From assembly GCA_946480485.1 (NCBI GenBank), contig CAMLJW010000014.1:1-25541 (forward strand): a stretch of DNA of 25,541 bases, given 5' to 3'. This stretch comes from an uncultured Streptomyces sp. (lineage in GTDB: Bacteria > Actinomycetota > Actinomycetes > Streptomycetales > Streptomycetaceae). Shown in pieces: positions 1-7,876 of the stretch (its first letter is position 1; each line of letters begins with the position of its first letter). Made by a program: the position numbers and the translations under genes. Below the pieces are notes generated by a model that worked only from the letters and a program-made list of their open reading frames with translations, did no database searches and was not told the DNA's origin.

Positions 1-815
1 TCGACGTGCGTATCACCAACGACATCCGCCGGCTCTGGCGCCACGACCTCCTCGACCTTCGCCGCACGGACGTGGCGGTCACGTCGGCGTTCGCGTCCGT
101 CGACGGACCCGCCGCCTGGCTGAGCGACCGCGGCTACCGCACCGCGCACTTCGCCTTCGAGGAACTCGCCGTCCTCGTCCGCGACGGTCTACGCGGGCAT
201 GTGCTGCCCGGCGCCACCCCTGTGCTGGCGGCGGCACTGACGGAGAGTGCGGGGGGTACCGGGGGCGCGGGCGGTGCGGAAAGGGGTACGGGGCGTCCTG
301 GGGGTATGGGGGGCATGGGGGGTTTCGGGAGCGGCCCTCTCGGCTCACTCTCCGACCCGGCCGCCTGGTGGACGGCGTATCTGCGCCAAGTCGTCCCGCC
401 CGCCCTGGAGTTGTTCGCCCGGCACGGCGTCGTCCTCGAAGCGCATCTGCAGAACACCGTGGTGGCCGTCGACGCGGACGGCATGCCCGTCCAGGCGCTC
501 TTCCGGGATGCCGAGGGCGTGAAGCTGCTGCCCGACGTGGCGCGGGCGGCCGGGTGGGAGCGGCTGGTGTACTGCCTCGTCGTCAACAACCTCCTGGAGA
601 TCGCCTGGGCGCTGGAGGAGCGGTACCCGGGCCTGGAACTCTGGCCCGCGGCGCGGCGGGAGCTGGCACGGCACGGCTGCGGGCTGCCCGAGGTCGCGCA
701 GCTCCTGCGTGCCCCTTCCCTGCCCGGCAAGACGAACCTGTTGTTGCGGTGGACGGGAGCGGACGGGGCGGACGCGCGGTACCTGCCGCTGGCCAACCCC
801 CTGCACGGCGCGTAA
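1..815 (+). CDS. IucA/IucC-family siderophore synthetase, C-terminal part (5' end outside window)
   Basis: This is the C-terminal portion of an NRPS-independent siderophore (NIS) synthetase. Such cytosolic enzymes adenylate a carboxylate (citrate or a derivative) and condense it with an amine or hydroxylamine. The frame is open to the left edge, so the GTG at 6 is probably internal and the gene starts upstream. Visible hallmarks are the EAHLQNTVV segment (family consensus EAH.QN) and the later GKTNLLLRW segment, both typical of the FhuF-like C-terminal domain of IucA/IucC proteins. A Gly-rich, low-complexity insertion (GGTGGAGG...GGMGGMGG, about residues 83-107 of the visible part) is probably a disordered loop. 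The gene ends convergently with the phosphatase gene, 127 bases away. The family call is fairly sure; the siderophore made cannot be deduced. Confidence 0.85.
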   Translation, partial: DVRITNDIRRLWRHDLLDLRRTDVAVTSAFASVDGPAAWLSDRGYRTAHFAFEELAVLVRDGLRGHVLPGATPVLAAALTESAGGTGGAGGAERGTGRPGGMGGMGGFGSGPLGSLSDPAAWWTAYLRQVVPPALELFARHGVVLEAHLQNTVVAVDADGMPVQALFRDAEGVKLLPDVARAAGWERLVYCLVVNNLLEIAWALEERYPGLELWPAARRELARHGCGLPEVAQLLRAPSLPGKTNLLLRWTGADGADARYLPLANPLHGA

Positions 816-866
816 GTACCGGTGGAGTCGGCGAACGGCTGATCGCGACGTAGGCGACCTGGCCCG

Positions 867-889
867 GCGCACCGGTGAAGAAGGTGCGC
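867..889. terminator. possible weak hairpin between convergent genes
   Basis: A 7-bp perfect stem (GCGCACC / GGTGCGC) with a 9-base loop lies between the convergent ends of the siderophore synthetase gene and the phosphatase gene. No U-tract follows on either strand. The position suits a bidirectional terminator, but the stem is short and such hairpins arise by chance in GC-rich DNA. Confidence 0.25.
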
Positions 890-942
890 GACGGTCAGGT
901 CGTGTTCTCCTGCAGGTGAGCGACCGACTCCCGCAGACCGCG

Positions 943-3456
943 TTATCCGTCCCGCGTGGACGGCAGGTCCTGTTCGGCCCAGATGTACTTTCCGTCACCG
1001 AGGAACCGGGTACCCCACCTCTGGGAGACGGCCGCCACCAGATGCAGGCCACGGCCTCCCTCATCGCCTGTGTCCGCACGCCGGATGCGCGGGGAGGTGA
1101 GGCTGCCGTCATAGACCTCGCAGATCAGTGAGCGGCAACGCAGCAGACGCAGACGTATCGGGCCCTTGGCATGTCTGACCACGTTGCCGACCAGCTCGCT
1201 CACCACCAGCTCGGTGGTCATGACAAGGTCGTCCAGGCCCCACAGGGCGAGCTGCCTGCGGATGTACGCGCGGGCCTCCCCGGCCGCCCGGGGATCCTCG
1301 GGGAGCTGAAGCGAGGAGACATCGCCGGCAGGCGTGCCCCGCGTATGGACGACAAGGAGCGCCGCGTCGTCGGCGGTCCGGTCGCGGTCGGGAAGCAGGG
1401 CTGAGACGATCAGGTCGCACAGGGTGTCGAGCCGTTCGACGGCACCCTCCGACCGGTCGGCGGAGAAGTACGACGTGCGGGTCACCGCGGTGGCCAGGGC
1501 CTGCCGCAGCTCGGTCAGTCCCTCGTCGATGTCGCGGGTGGCTGATTCGACGAGGCCGTCCGTGCAGAACACGAGCAGGCTCTCCTCCGGCAGCTGCAAC
1601 TCATAGGTGTCGAACGGAGGTTCGGCGGCACCCAGGGGTGGATTGACGGACACATCAGGGCAGTGGACAGTGCCGTCGGGGTGGACGACGAGCGGCGGTG
1701 GATGACCCGCCACCGAGAACGAGCAGACCCGCGTCACCGGATCGAACGCCGCGTACAGGCACGTGGCGTAGTAGTCATACCCGAGATCGCCGACCAAGCC
1801 GTTGAGGTGGCTGAGCAGTTCGTCAGGTTCCATGTCCAGGTCGGCGAGGGTTCGCACCGCCGTTCGCAGCCGTCCCATGGTGGCGGCTTCGGTGATGCCG
1901 TGACCCATCACGTCGCCGATGACCATGGCGACACGGCCGGACGACAGGGTGATCAGGTCGTACCAGTCACCTCCCACCTCATCGCCCCTGCCCGCGGGCA
2001 GGTAGCGGGCCGCCGCGGAGACGGCGGGCAGCGACGGCAGGGATCTGGGCAGCAGTCCGCGCTGCAGTCCCTGGGCCCGCGAGTGCTCCGCGTCGTACAG
2101 GCGTGCCCGCTCGAGCGCCTGGGCCACCAGACCACTGAGCGCGGTGAGTAGGACGCGCTCCTCCTCACTGAAGGAGTGCGGCCGGGAGAAGGAGACGACA
2201 CAGCAGCCGATGGGATGGCCAGAGGCCATGAGCGGCAAGAACGCCCACGCTTGCTTGGGCGACGAGGTCGCCAGATGTTGCACGCCGGGGTAGACGCGGA
2301 CGAACTCCGCCGGGGACTCGACGAACCGCGGGGTGCGGGTACGGAGCACGTCGGTGGCCGCGCTCTTGGCGGTGAGGGGGAGCCTGTCGAGCTGGCGCAG
2401 GAACTCCTCGTCGTATCCGACGGCGTCGACCACGCGTATGTGTCCGCTTTCCAACGCCTCCACCACCACTCCATCGGCACCGAACGACGGCAGGACGTGA
2501 TCCGCAACGGCCCGTACCACGTCCTTCGAGGTCACGGCCTCGGACAGGGCCATGGTCAGCTCGCTCATCCGGCTGGTCAGCTCGGCCTGTGTCCGCCCTC
2601 CGGACGTACGCCCGGTCTCCTTTGGCCGCAGACCGGTGACCTCGGTGAAGGAGACCGTCAGCCCGCCGTCGCTGACTGGAACGGCCCGCACCCGCCAGTG
2701 ACGTCTGCCGCCCATGTGGCGGAGATGGAACCCGACGGTCTTGTTCTCGGCGGACGCCCGTCGGCACTGGACTTCCAGTCCTGGGACGCCGGCCGCGGGC
2801 ACGTCCCAGAGACTTCGTCCGAGCAGTGGACCGCCGGAGGCGAGGAGGCGCTCGGCCTCCTCGTCGGCGTACGTGATCCGCCAGGTGGCGTCGACGGCGA
2901 GGAAGGCGTCGCTCAGCGTATGAACCATGGCCAGCGCCGCCTCACCACCCGCGTCCGTGGCAGGTGCCGTGTCGCCTTCCACGCGCCTGGCCGCCCACTC
3001 GGCCACCGCACGGAGAAAGTCCCTCTGCGCCGCGTTCGGCTCGCGGTGCCCCGCGGTGATCACGGACAGCGCGCCGACAGGGCCGCGGTCCCCAAGGAGT
3101 GGGACCGCGGCCACCCCCGAGCCCCCGACCTCGATAACGTCACCCTGAGCCCAGACGAAGTCGCCCAGCCCCACGGCGCGGGCAGGTGCCGCCGGCTCGT
3201 CCTCCAGGAGTACTGCCCACACGCCGGAGGCACGGGGCGCGAGCCCACACGTCGTCACAAGATGCAGCCGACCGGTGCGGGGGTCCCGCCAGTGGGCCAG
3301 GCCGCCCAGCCCGCCCATTTCAGCTGTCGCCTGTTCGAGGGCCAGCGACAACGCCTGGACATCTGACAGCGCCTCGCTCATGGCTGTCAGAAGATCGAGC
3401 CGCCGCGGCCCGAGCGCCCCGGCGTCCTTCCCGGGCACCGCCCGTCCAATGGCCAC
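943..3456 (-). CDS. GAF-PAS-GAF-PP2C (SpoIIE) phosphatase with C-terminal HATPase domain
   Basis: This 837-residue cytosolic signalling protein belongs to the large Streptomyces family of SpoIIE/RsbU-like serine phosphatases, which usually act on anti-anti-sigma factors. Order of domains: a GAF-like sensor (about 20-160), a PAS domain (about 174-276), a second GAF domain (about 295-452), a PP2C phosphatase (about 465-705) and an RsbW-like HATPase kinase domain (about 715-832). The PP2C metal ligands are present in GDWYD (496-500), GDVMGHG (514-520), D633 of CTDGLVE and the DD pair near 696. The HATPase N-box (ELVGNVVRHA, 754-763), D783 and GGRGLHLV (800-807) are also intact, so phosphatase and anti-sigma kinase activities may coexist in one chain. 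I chose the GTG start because AGGAGG lies 4 bases upstream. No transmembrane segment is evident. The target sigma system is unknown. Confidence 0.9.
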   Translation of the reverse strand: MAIGRAVPGKDAGALGPRRLDLLTAMSEALSDVQALSLALEQATAEMGGLGGLAHWRDPRTGRLHLVTTCGLAPRASGVWAVLLEDEPAAPARAVGLGDFVWAQGDVIEVGGSGVAAVPLLGDRGPVGALSVITAGHREPNAAQRDFLRAVAEWAARRVEGDTAPATDAGGEAALAMVHTLSDAFLAVDATWRITYADEEAERLLASGGPLLGRSLWDVPAAGVPGLEVQCRRASAENKTVGFHLRHMGGRRHWRVRAVPVSDGGLTVSFTEVTGLRPKETGRTSGGRTQAELTSRMSELTMALSEAVTSKDVVRAVADHVLPSFGADGVVVEALESGHIRVVDAVGYDEEFLRQLDRLPLTAKSAATDVLRTRTPRFVESPAEFVRVYPGVQHLATSSPKQAWAFLPLMASGHPIGCCVVSFSRPHSFSEEERVLLTALSGLVAQALERARLYDAEHSRAQGLQRGLLPRSLPSLPAVSAAARYLPAGRGDEVGGDWYDLITLSSGRVAMVIGDVMGHGITEAATMGRLRTAVRTLADLDMEPDELLSHLNGLVGDLGYDYYATCLYAAFDPVTRVCSFSVAGHPPPLVVHPDGTVHCPDVSVNPPLGAAEPPFDTYELQLPEESLLVFCTDGLVESATRDIDEGLTELRQALATAVTRTSYFSADRSEGAVERLDTLCDLIVSALLPDRDRTADDAALLVVHTRGTPAGDVSSLQLPEDPRAAGEARAYIRRQLALWGLDDLVMTTELVVSELVGNVVRHAKGPIRLRLLRCRSLICEVYDGSLTSPRIRRADTGDEGGRGLHLVAAVSQRWGTRFLGDGKYIWAEQDLPSTRDG

Positions 3457-3579
3457 CCTGCCTCCTGCTGATACGCAGGTGAGCGCCGAACGCCCGTTCC
3501 CCGGCGCGAGCCGGGTGGCGATGGCGTACAGCCGGTCCGACGCAGTTCACTGCCACCCCCACACTAAGTCATGACGCGT

Positions 3580-4251
3580 TCACCGACACGGTCGGAGGGC
3601 ACAGCGGATCAGGTCGTCGTCCGTGTCGACGTCGTACGCCCGCGCCACGTCGCCGCACTCGACCAGGGTGATCGCGTCCTCGTGGGCCTTCAGATAGGCG
3701 CGTGCCCCCTGGTCGCCCGTCGCGGTCGCCGCGATCCCCGCCCAGTGGTCCGCGCCGAACAGCACGGGATGCCCGCGCTGTCCCTCGTACGCGGCCGAGG
3801 CGAGCGACGCGGAGGACTCGTACACGGCGAGCAGGCGGGCCACGGCCGACGGACCGATACCGGGTTGGTCGACGAGCGAGACGAGGGCGGCGCGCGCGCC
3901 CGTACCCGTGAGCGAGGCGAGCCCGGCTCGCAGGGACGACCCCATACCGTCCTCCCACCGGGGGTTGTCGACCAGGACGCAGCCGGGCAGTACGGCCCTG
4001 GCCCGTACGGTCTCCGTCCGCGCGCCGAGGACCACATGGACGCGGGCGCAGCCGCCCTCGCGCAGGACCCCTGCCGCGTACTCCACGAGAGGGCGGCCCC
4101 GGTGCTCCAGGAGCGCCTTGGGGCGCCCGCCGAGGCGCCGCCCTCCGCCGGCGGCCAACAGCAGCCCGGCGACGGGTTCCCCAGGGCGCTTGGGCTCCTC
4201 GGGGTCCTCGGGCTCCTCGGGTTCCTCGGGGTCATTTTTGTACTCCGTCAT
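3580..4251 (-). CDS. MobA/MocA-like NTP transferase (molybdenum cofactor nucleotidyltransferase)
   Basis: A 223-residue protein of the MobA-like NTP-transferase fold. It carries the N-terminal nucleotide-binding motif LAAGGGRRLGGRPKALL (about 32-48), DNPRWEDGMGSSLRAG, and a metal-binding Asp in LVDQPGIG. The MocA subgroup attaches CMP to molybdopterin for xanthine-dehydrogenase-type enzymes. That would suit the neighbouring allantoin genes, since xanthine dehydrogenase supplies the urate from which allantoin is formed. A longer frame begins at 4308, but I place the start at the ATG at 4251, which follows a GGGGG ribosome-binding site and opens the sequence MTEYKNDP. The N-terminal tail is a run of Glu/Pro triplets (EEP/EDP, residues 9-20) absent from the core fold. 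GTP versus CTP specificity cannot be settled here. Confidence 0.8.
   Translation of the reverse strand: MTEYKNDPEEPEEPEDPEEPKRPGEPVAGLLLAAGGGRRLGGRPKALLEHRGRPLVEYAAGVLREGGCARVHVVLGARTETVRARAVLPGCVLVDNPRWEDGMGSSLRAGLASLTGTGARAALVSLVDQPGIGPSAVARLLAVYESSASLASAAYEGQRGHPVLFGADHWAGIAATATGDQGARAYLKAHEDAITLVECGDVARAYDVDTDDDLIRCALRPCR
4193..4231. repeat. 9-base tandem repeat encoding Glu-Glu-Pro units
   Basis: On the + strand a CTCCTCGGG-like 9-mer is repeated about four times with single-base changes. It encodes the acidic EEP/EDP tail at the N-terminus of the molybdenum-cofactor nucleotidyltransferase. Short in-frame repeats like this expand and contract by slippage, so the copy number may differ between strains. 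Confidence 0.7.
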
Positions 4252-4463
4252 GCCCCCTGCATACCTGACCCGGTCAGGGCGTGGCTTTCGAACACGGACG
4301 GGCCGCACGGTTTCAACGGACTGATTTTCGGCCTTCGAGTGGCGTCAGAGCATCAGGTGGCGTTTACTGGCTGGCCCGCGTCCCTCGGCGCTTGACCAAC
4401 GCCACGGGGCGTTCGTCGGGAGCGTGAAGTCCTGCGCACAGAGGTGTGCGAGGGGGGAGAGCT
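4252..4463. promoter_or_regulatory. divergent intergenic region, presumed promoters
   Basis: This 212-base gap separates the leftward molybdenum-cofactor gene from the rightward DUF5955/allantoin genes, so it must contain a start signal for at least one direction. I could not find a convincing -35/-10 pair. A TTGACC occurs at 4392-4397, but no TANNNT follows at the right distance. No clear operator palindrome was seen, and no regulator gene lies next to it. Confidence 0.4.
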
Positions 4464-4778
4464 GTGTTGCGAAGCTTGGGGCAGAGCCCAGTGGCCGGCA
4501 GCGAGGAGGATTCGAAGCTGGCGGAGTTGCGGACGGCGGTGTCCAGGCTACGCCGCGAACTCGCCGCGCATCCCGCAGATTTCCTTGACCGCGGCATCGC
4601 GGAGGACGAGCTGGCGGCCCTCGCCGCGATGGCCGTCAGCGGCATTCCCGAGGTACCGCGCCTGCGCCGCTCGCTGCTCCTGATCGCCGGCTCCATCGGT
4701 TCTGTCAGCGCACTGGCGTCGGGCCTGGCAGAGGTGCACGGCGCGGTGGACCTCTTCGGGGAGTCGCCGCGGCGTTGA
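4464..4778 (+). CDS. DUF5955 family small protein
   Basis: A 104-residue protein resembling the uncharacterised DUF5955 family of streptomycetes, judged from the pattern LAELRTAVSRLRREL...DRGIAEDELAALAAMA...PRLRRSLLLIAGSIGSVSALASGL. Its function is unknown. The first half is charged and predicted helical. The second half has a hydrophobic stretch (about LLLIAGSIGSVSALASGLA) that could be a membrane-associated or buried helix. The frame opens at GTG 4446. I prefer GTG 4464, next to TTG 4467, because a GGGGGGAG ribosome-binding site lies just upstream of them. The stop codon falls within the first unit of a 15-base tandem repeat. The gene is co-directional with allantoinase but 240 bases away, so co-transcription is uncertain. 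The family call is from memory of sequence pattern, with moderate certainty. Confidence 0.7.
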   Translation: MLRSLGQSPVAGSEEDSKLAELRTAVSRLRRELAAHPADFLDRGIAEDELAALAAMAVSGIPEVPRLRRSLLLIAGSIGSVSALASGLAEVHGAVDLFGESPRR

Positions 4779-4876
4779 GCGCCTGGGCGTTGAGTGCCGC
4801 TGCCTTGACAGCGGGCGCCTTGAACGCCGTCGCCTTGAACGCCGTCGTCTTGAAAGCCGCGTTGAGTGCCTCGGGA
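4772..4876. repeat. seven-unit 15-base tandem repeat (minisatellite)
   Basis: Seven 15-base units related to GCCTTGAACGCCGTC run in register. Units four (4817-4831) and five (4832-4846) are identical; the outer units are degenerate (for example GCGTTGAGTGCCGCT at 4787 and GTCTTGAAAGCCGCG at 4847). The array begins at the stop codon of the DUF5955 gene and ends about 140 bases before allantoinase. Read on the + strand it would give ALNAV-like pentapeptides, but there is no ribosome-binding site or recognisable domain. I regard it as a noncoding or decayed repeat. Confidence 0.75.
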
Positions 4877-5018
4877 TGCCATACGGCGTACTCAGGGGCA
4901 CGTTGGGTCTGTTCAGGCCCCCGTCTCCGAACACGCCAGCGCCTCCGACAGTTCCACCGCGACCTGCCTGGAAGGATCCAGGGTGGCGGGATCGAGGGCA
5001 GAATGGAGAGGGGTCCGG

Positions 5019-6368
5019 GTGTCCGACGAGGGATGGGGCGAACTGATCCTGCGCTCGACGCGCGTCATCACTCCCGAAGGGACGCGAGCCGCCTCCGTCG
5101 CGGTCGCCGCGGGGAAGATCACGGCCGTGCTGCCGTACGAGGCCGAGGTGCCCGCGGGAGCACGGCTGCAGGACGTCGGTGACGACGTCCTGCTGCCCGG
5201 CCTCGTCGACACCCACGTGCACGTCAACGACCCGGGCCGCACGGAGTGGGAGGGCTTTTGGACCGCAACCCGCGCCGCGGCAGCCGGCGGCATCACGACG
5301 CTGATCGACATGCCTCTCAACTCCGTTCCGCCGACCACGACGGTCGACCACCTTCGTATCAAGAAGGAGGTCGCCCGGTCCAAGGCGCACATCGACGTCG
5401 GCTTCTGGGGCGGGGCGCTGCCCGGTAACGTCAAGGATCTGCGGCCGTTGCACGACGCCGGGGTCTTCGGCTTCAAGGCGTTCATGTCGCCCTCCGGAGT
5501 CGAGGAGTTCCCCGAGCTGGACCAGGCCCAACTGGGCCGGTCACTGGCCGAGATCGCGGGGTTCGGCGGCCTGCTGATCGTGCACGCCGAGGACCCCCAC
5601 CTCCTCGCCGCCGCTCCCCAGGAGGGCGGCGGGACGTACGCCGACTTCCTCGCCTCGCGCCCGCGCGGCGCCGAAAACACCGCCATCGCGAACCTCGTCG
5701 CGCAGGCCAGGCGCCTTGACGCGCGCGTGCATGTGCTGCACCTCTCGTCCGGCGACGCGCTGCCGCTGATCGCCGCCGCCAAGCGTGAGGGCGTACGGAT
5801 CACGGTGGAGACCTGTCCGCACTACCTCGCGCTGACCGCCGAGGAAGTGCCGGACGGGGCGAGCGAGTTCAAGTGCTGTCCGCCGATCCGCGAGGCGGCC
5901 AACCAGGACCTGCTGTGGCAGGCACTGGCCGACGGCACGATCGACTGCGTCGTCACCGACCACTCGCCCTCCACCGCCGACCTGAAGACGGACGACTTCG
6001 CGACGGCATGGGGCGGCATCTCGGGGCTGCAGTTGAGCCTGTCCGCGGTGTGGACGCAGGCGCGGCGGCGTGGTCACGGTCTCGAAGACGTCGTGCGCTG
6101 GATGTCCGAGCGTACGGCGCGGCTCGTGGGCCTCGACGACCGCAAGGGCGCCATCGAGGCGGGTCGCGACGCCGACTTCGCGGTCCTCGCGCCGGACGAG
6201 ACGTTCACCGTCGACCCCGTCGCGCTGCAGCACCGCAACCCGGTCACCGCGTATGCGGGCCGGACCCTGCACGGCGTCGTCAAGTCCACCTGGCTGCGCG
6301 GCGAACGCATCGTGGCCGACGGCGAGTTCACCGAACCCGTCGGCCGACTTCTCGAAAGGAACGACTGA
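5019..6368 (+). CDS. allB: allantoinase
   Basis: A 449-residue amidohydrolase that opens the hydantoin ring of allantoin to give allantoate in purine (ureide) catabolism. It contains the binuclear metal site of the family: H66 and H68 in [17 protein letters not shown], a Lys expected to be carbamylated (K153 in [10 protein letters not shown]), H189 in VHAED, H241 in VLHLSS and D314 in VVTDHSP. The spacing matches E. coli AllB closely. The frame extends upstream to 4866, but that part is not conserved-looking and overlaps the repeat tract. GTG 5019, preceded by GGAGAGGGG five bases away, gives the usual family length. Allantoicase begins five bases after the stop, so the two are almost certainly co-transcribed. 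Dihydropyrimidinase-type alternatives are unlikely given the partner gene. Confidence 0.95.
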   Translation: MSDEGWGELILRSTRVITPEGTRAASVAVAAGKITAVLPYEAEVPAGARLQDVGDDVLLPGLVDTHVHVNDPGRTEWEGFWTATRAAAAGGITTLIDMPLNSVPPTTTVDHLRIKKEVARSKAHIDVGFWGGALPGNVKDLRPLHDAGVFGFKAFMSPSGVEEFPELDQAQLGRSLAEIAGFGGLLIVHAEDPHLLAAAPQEGGGTYADFLASRPRGAENTAIANLVAQARRLDARVHVLHLSSGDALPLIAAAKREGVRITVETCPHYLALTAEEVPDGASEFKCCPPIREAANQDLLWQALADGTIDCVVTDHSPSTADLKTDDFATAWGGISGLQLSLSAVWTQARRRGHGLEDVVRWMSERTARLVGLDDRKGAIEAGRDADFAVLAPDETFTVDPVALQHRNPVTAYAGRTLHGVVKSTWLRGERIVADGEFTEPVGRLLERND

Positions 6369-6373
6369 TCACC

Positions 6374-7504
6374 GTGGCGGCGCAGCCTGAATTCCCCTCG
6401 GCGAGTTTCGTCGGCGACGCGAACCCCTATGGAGGCGGCGACCCGTACGCGGACTACCGCACCGCCGACTTCCCCTTCACCCACTACGCCAACCTCGCCG
6501 ATCGCCGGCTCGGCGCGGGGGTCGTCGCCGCCAACGACGAGTTCTTCGCCCAGCGCGAGAACCTGCTCGTGCCCGAGCGCGCCGAGTTCGACCCCGAGCG
6601 TTTCGGACACAAGGGCAAGATCATGGACGGCTGGGAGACGCGGCGGCGCCGTGGCGCGTCCGCCGAACATCCATGGCCCACGGCCGAGGACCACGACTGG
6701 GCGCTGGTACGCCTGGGCGCCCCCGGTGTCGTACGCGGCATCGTCGTCGACACCGCCCACTTCCGCGGCAACTATCCGCAGGCGGTGTCGGTCGAGGGTG
6801 TGTCCGCGCCCGGCTGCCCGTTCCCCGAGGAGCTTCTCGGGGGCGACGTCAAGTGGACAACGCTCGTGCCCCGTACCGCGGTCGGCGGTCACGCCGCCAA
6901 CGGCTTCGCCGTCCTGGTCGAAAAGCGCTTCACGCATCTGCGCGTCAACCAGCACCCCGACGGGGGCATCGCCCGCCTCCGTGTGTACGGCGAGGTTGTG
7001 CCGGACCCCGAGTGGCTGTCCGTGCTCGGCACCTTCGACGTCGTGGCGCTGGAGAACGGCGGTCGGGCCGAGGACGCCTCCAACCTCTTCTACTCGCCCG
7101 CCACCCACACCATCCAGCCGGGGCGCTCCCGCAGGATGGATGACGGCTGGGAAACGCGGCGGCGTCGCGGCCCCGGGCACGACTGGATCCGCTATCGGCT
7201 CGTCGCCCGCTCCGAGATCCGCGCGATCGAGATCGACACGGCCTGTCTCAAGGGCAACTCGGCCGGGTGGGCTTCCGTATCTGTACGCGACGGCTCGGGT
7301 GGTGACTGGTTCGAGGCACTGCCCCGCACCCGCCTTCAGCCCGACACGAACCACCGTTTCGTCCTCCCTGACCCCGTCGTCGGGACGCACGCGCGCGTGG
7401 ACATCTTTCCGGACGGGGGGATCTCGCGCCTGCGGCTGTTCGGCTCGCTGACCAGGGAGGGGGTCGCGGGGTTGCGGACTCGTCATCAGGAGCTTGGCGG
7501 CTGA
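6374..7504 (+). CDS. alc: allantoicase
   Basis: A 376-residue enzyme that hydrolyses allantoate to ureidoglycolate and urea, the step after allantoinase. The protein is an internal duplication, as expected of allantoicases. KIMDGWETRRRRG (about 82-94) recurs as RRMDDGWETRRRRG (about 255-268), and each is followed by a similar beta-rich block ending in HPDGGI.RLR or FPDGGISRLR. The start is not clear-cut. GTG 6374 leaves five bases after the allB stop, but the likely ribosome-binding site GAAAGGA (6354-6360) is 13 bases away and sits closer to CTG 6365. Translation is probably coupled to allB. Function is highly certain; the exact start is less so. Confidence 0.93.
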   Translation: MAAQPEFPSASFVGDANPYGGGDPYADYRTADFPFTHYANLADRRLGAGVVAANDEFFAQRENLLVPERAEFDPERFGHKGKIMDGWETRRRRGASAEHPWPTAEDHDWALVRLGAPGVVRGIVVDTAHFRGNYPQAVSVEGVSAPGCPFPEELLGGDVKWTTLVPRTAVGGHAANGFAVLVEKRFTHLRVNQHPDGGIARLRVYGEVVPDPEWLSVLGTFDVVALENGGRAEDASNLFYSPATHTIQPGRSRRMDDGWETRRRRGPGHDWIRYRLVARSEIRAIEIDTACLKGNSAGWASVSVRDGSGGDWFEALPRTRLQPDTNHRFVLPDPVVGTHARVDIFPDGGISRLRLFGSLTREGVAGLRTRHQELGG

Positions 7505-7542
7505 TCGGGTATTCCCGCCCTGGGGGCGATACCCCGCGCCAC

Positions 7543-7680
7543 CTACGCCGCGTGCGCGCCGTCCACCGAGAACTCCGCCCCCGTGCAGGACCGCGCCTCG
7601 GTCCCCGCCGGATACGCGACCAGCGACGCCCCCTCCTCTGGGCGGTCCCGAACCGCCCGGACCGGCGGGCTGTTCTCCAG
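7543..7680 (-). pseudogene. C-terminal remnant of a short-chain dehydrogenase/reductase
   Basis: On the minus strand about 42 codons before a TAG stop read RPEEGASLVAYPAG.EARSCTGAEFSVDGAHAA. This matches the end of classical SDR enzymes (consensus RPEEVA.LVAYLAS.ES.F.TGAEF.VDGG). No upstream catalytic YxxxK or Rossmann region exists, because the preceding DNA carries a different gene fragment. It is therefore a truncated relic. Substitutions at otherwise conserved spots (LAS to PAG, DGG to DGA) suggest it is no longer under selection. Confidence 0.6.
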
Positions 7681-7699
7681 ACAGGCCGGCCAGACGCAC

Positions 7700-7830
7700 T
7701 GTGGGGCGGACCGATGAGTCAGGGAGGTCGCCGCGCTCAAGGAGGACACCGACGGAGAACGCCAGATCCACGGCAGCGGCGCCCTCGCGCAGTCCCTGCC
7801 GGCGCTCGAACTGGTCGACACCGTGCACGC
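7700..7830 (+). pseudogene. internal remnant of a dihydrofolate-reductase-like (RibD_C) protein
   Basis: From about 7724 the + strand encodes EVAALKEDTDGERQIHGSGA followed by LAQSLPALELVDTVH. This is the conserved 'LK....GE..VHGSG.L...L...LVD' block of the RibD C-terminal/dihydrofolate reductase family. An in-frame TGA stands at 7715, and the expected continuation (the beta strand and GxGxRLF end) is missing. The reading changes abruptly to unrelated sequence after 7830. It is a fragment truncated on both sides, next to a second relic on the opposite strand. Confidence 0.55.
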
Positions 7831-7876
7831 TGGGTCGGGGCATTTCTGTAGCATATTGAACCCAGAAAACGCCCTC

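Noticed and set aside
2176..3366. 396-codon open frame on the + strand opposite the phosphatase gene
   Set aside because: It lies wholly antisense to a gene with clear PAS/GAF/PP2C motifs, has no recognisable domain, and reflects the GC bias of that gene.
4866..5018. N-terminal extension of allantoinase
   Set aside because: The extra 51 residues overlap the repeat tract, are not allantoinase-like, and GTG 5019 has a good ribosome-binding site and gives the family length.
4775..5182. Possible small pentapeptide-repeat protein (ALNAV units)
   Set aside because: The repeat peptides come only from the 15-base minisatellite. There is no ribosome-binding site, and the rest of the frame is Arg-rich shadow sequence overlapping allantoinase.
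6074..7843. 589-codon open frame on the minus strand across allB, alc and the junction
   Set aside because: It is antisense to two well-supported enzymes, has a low-complexity Gly/Arg-rich composition and no ribosome-binding site or domain.
7505..7876. Insertion sequence or integrase at the island edge
   Set aside because: No transposase or integrase motif, terminal inverted repeats or tRNA attachment site could be seen, only gene relics.
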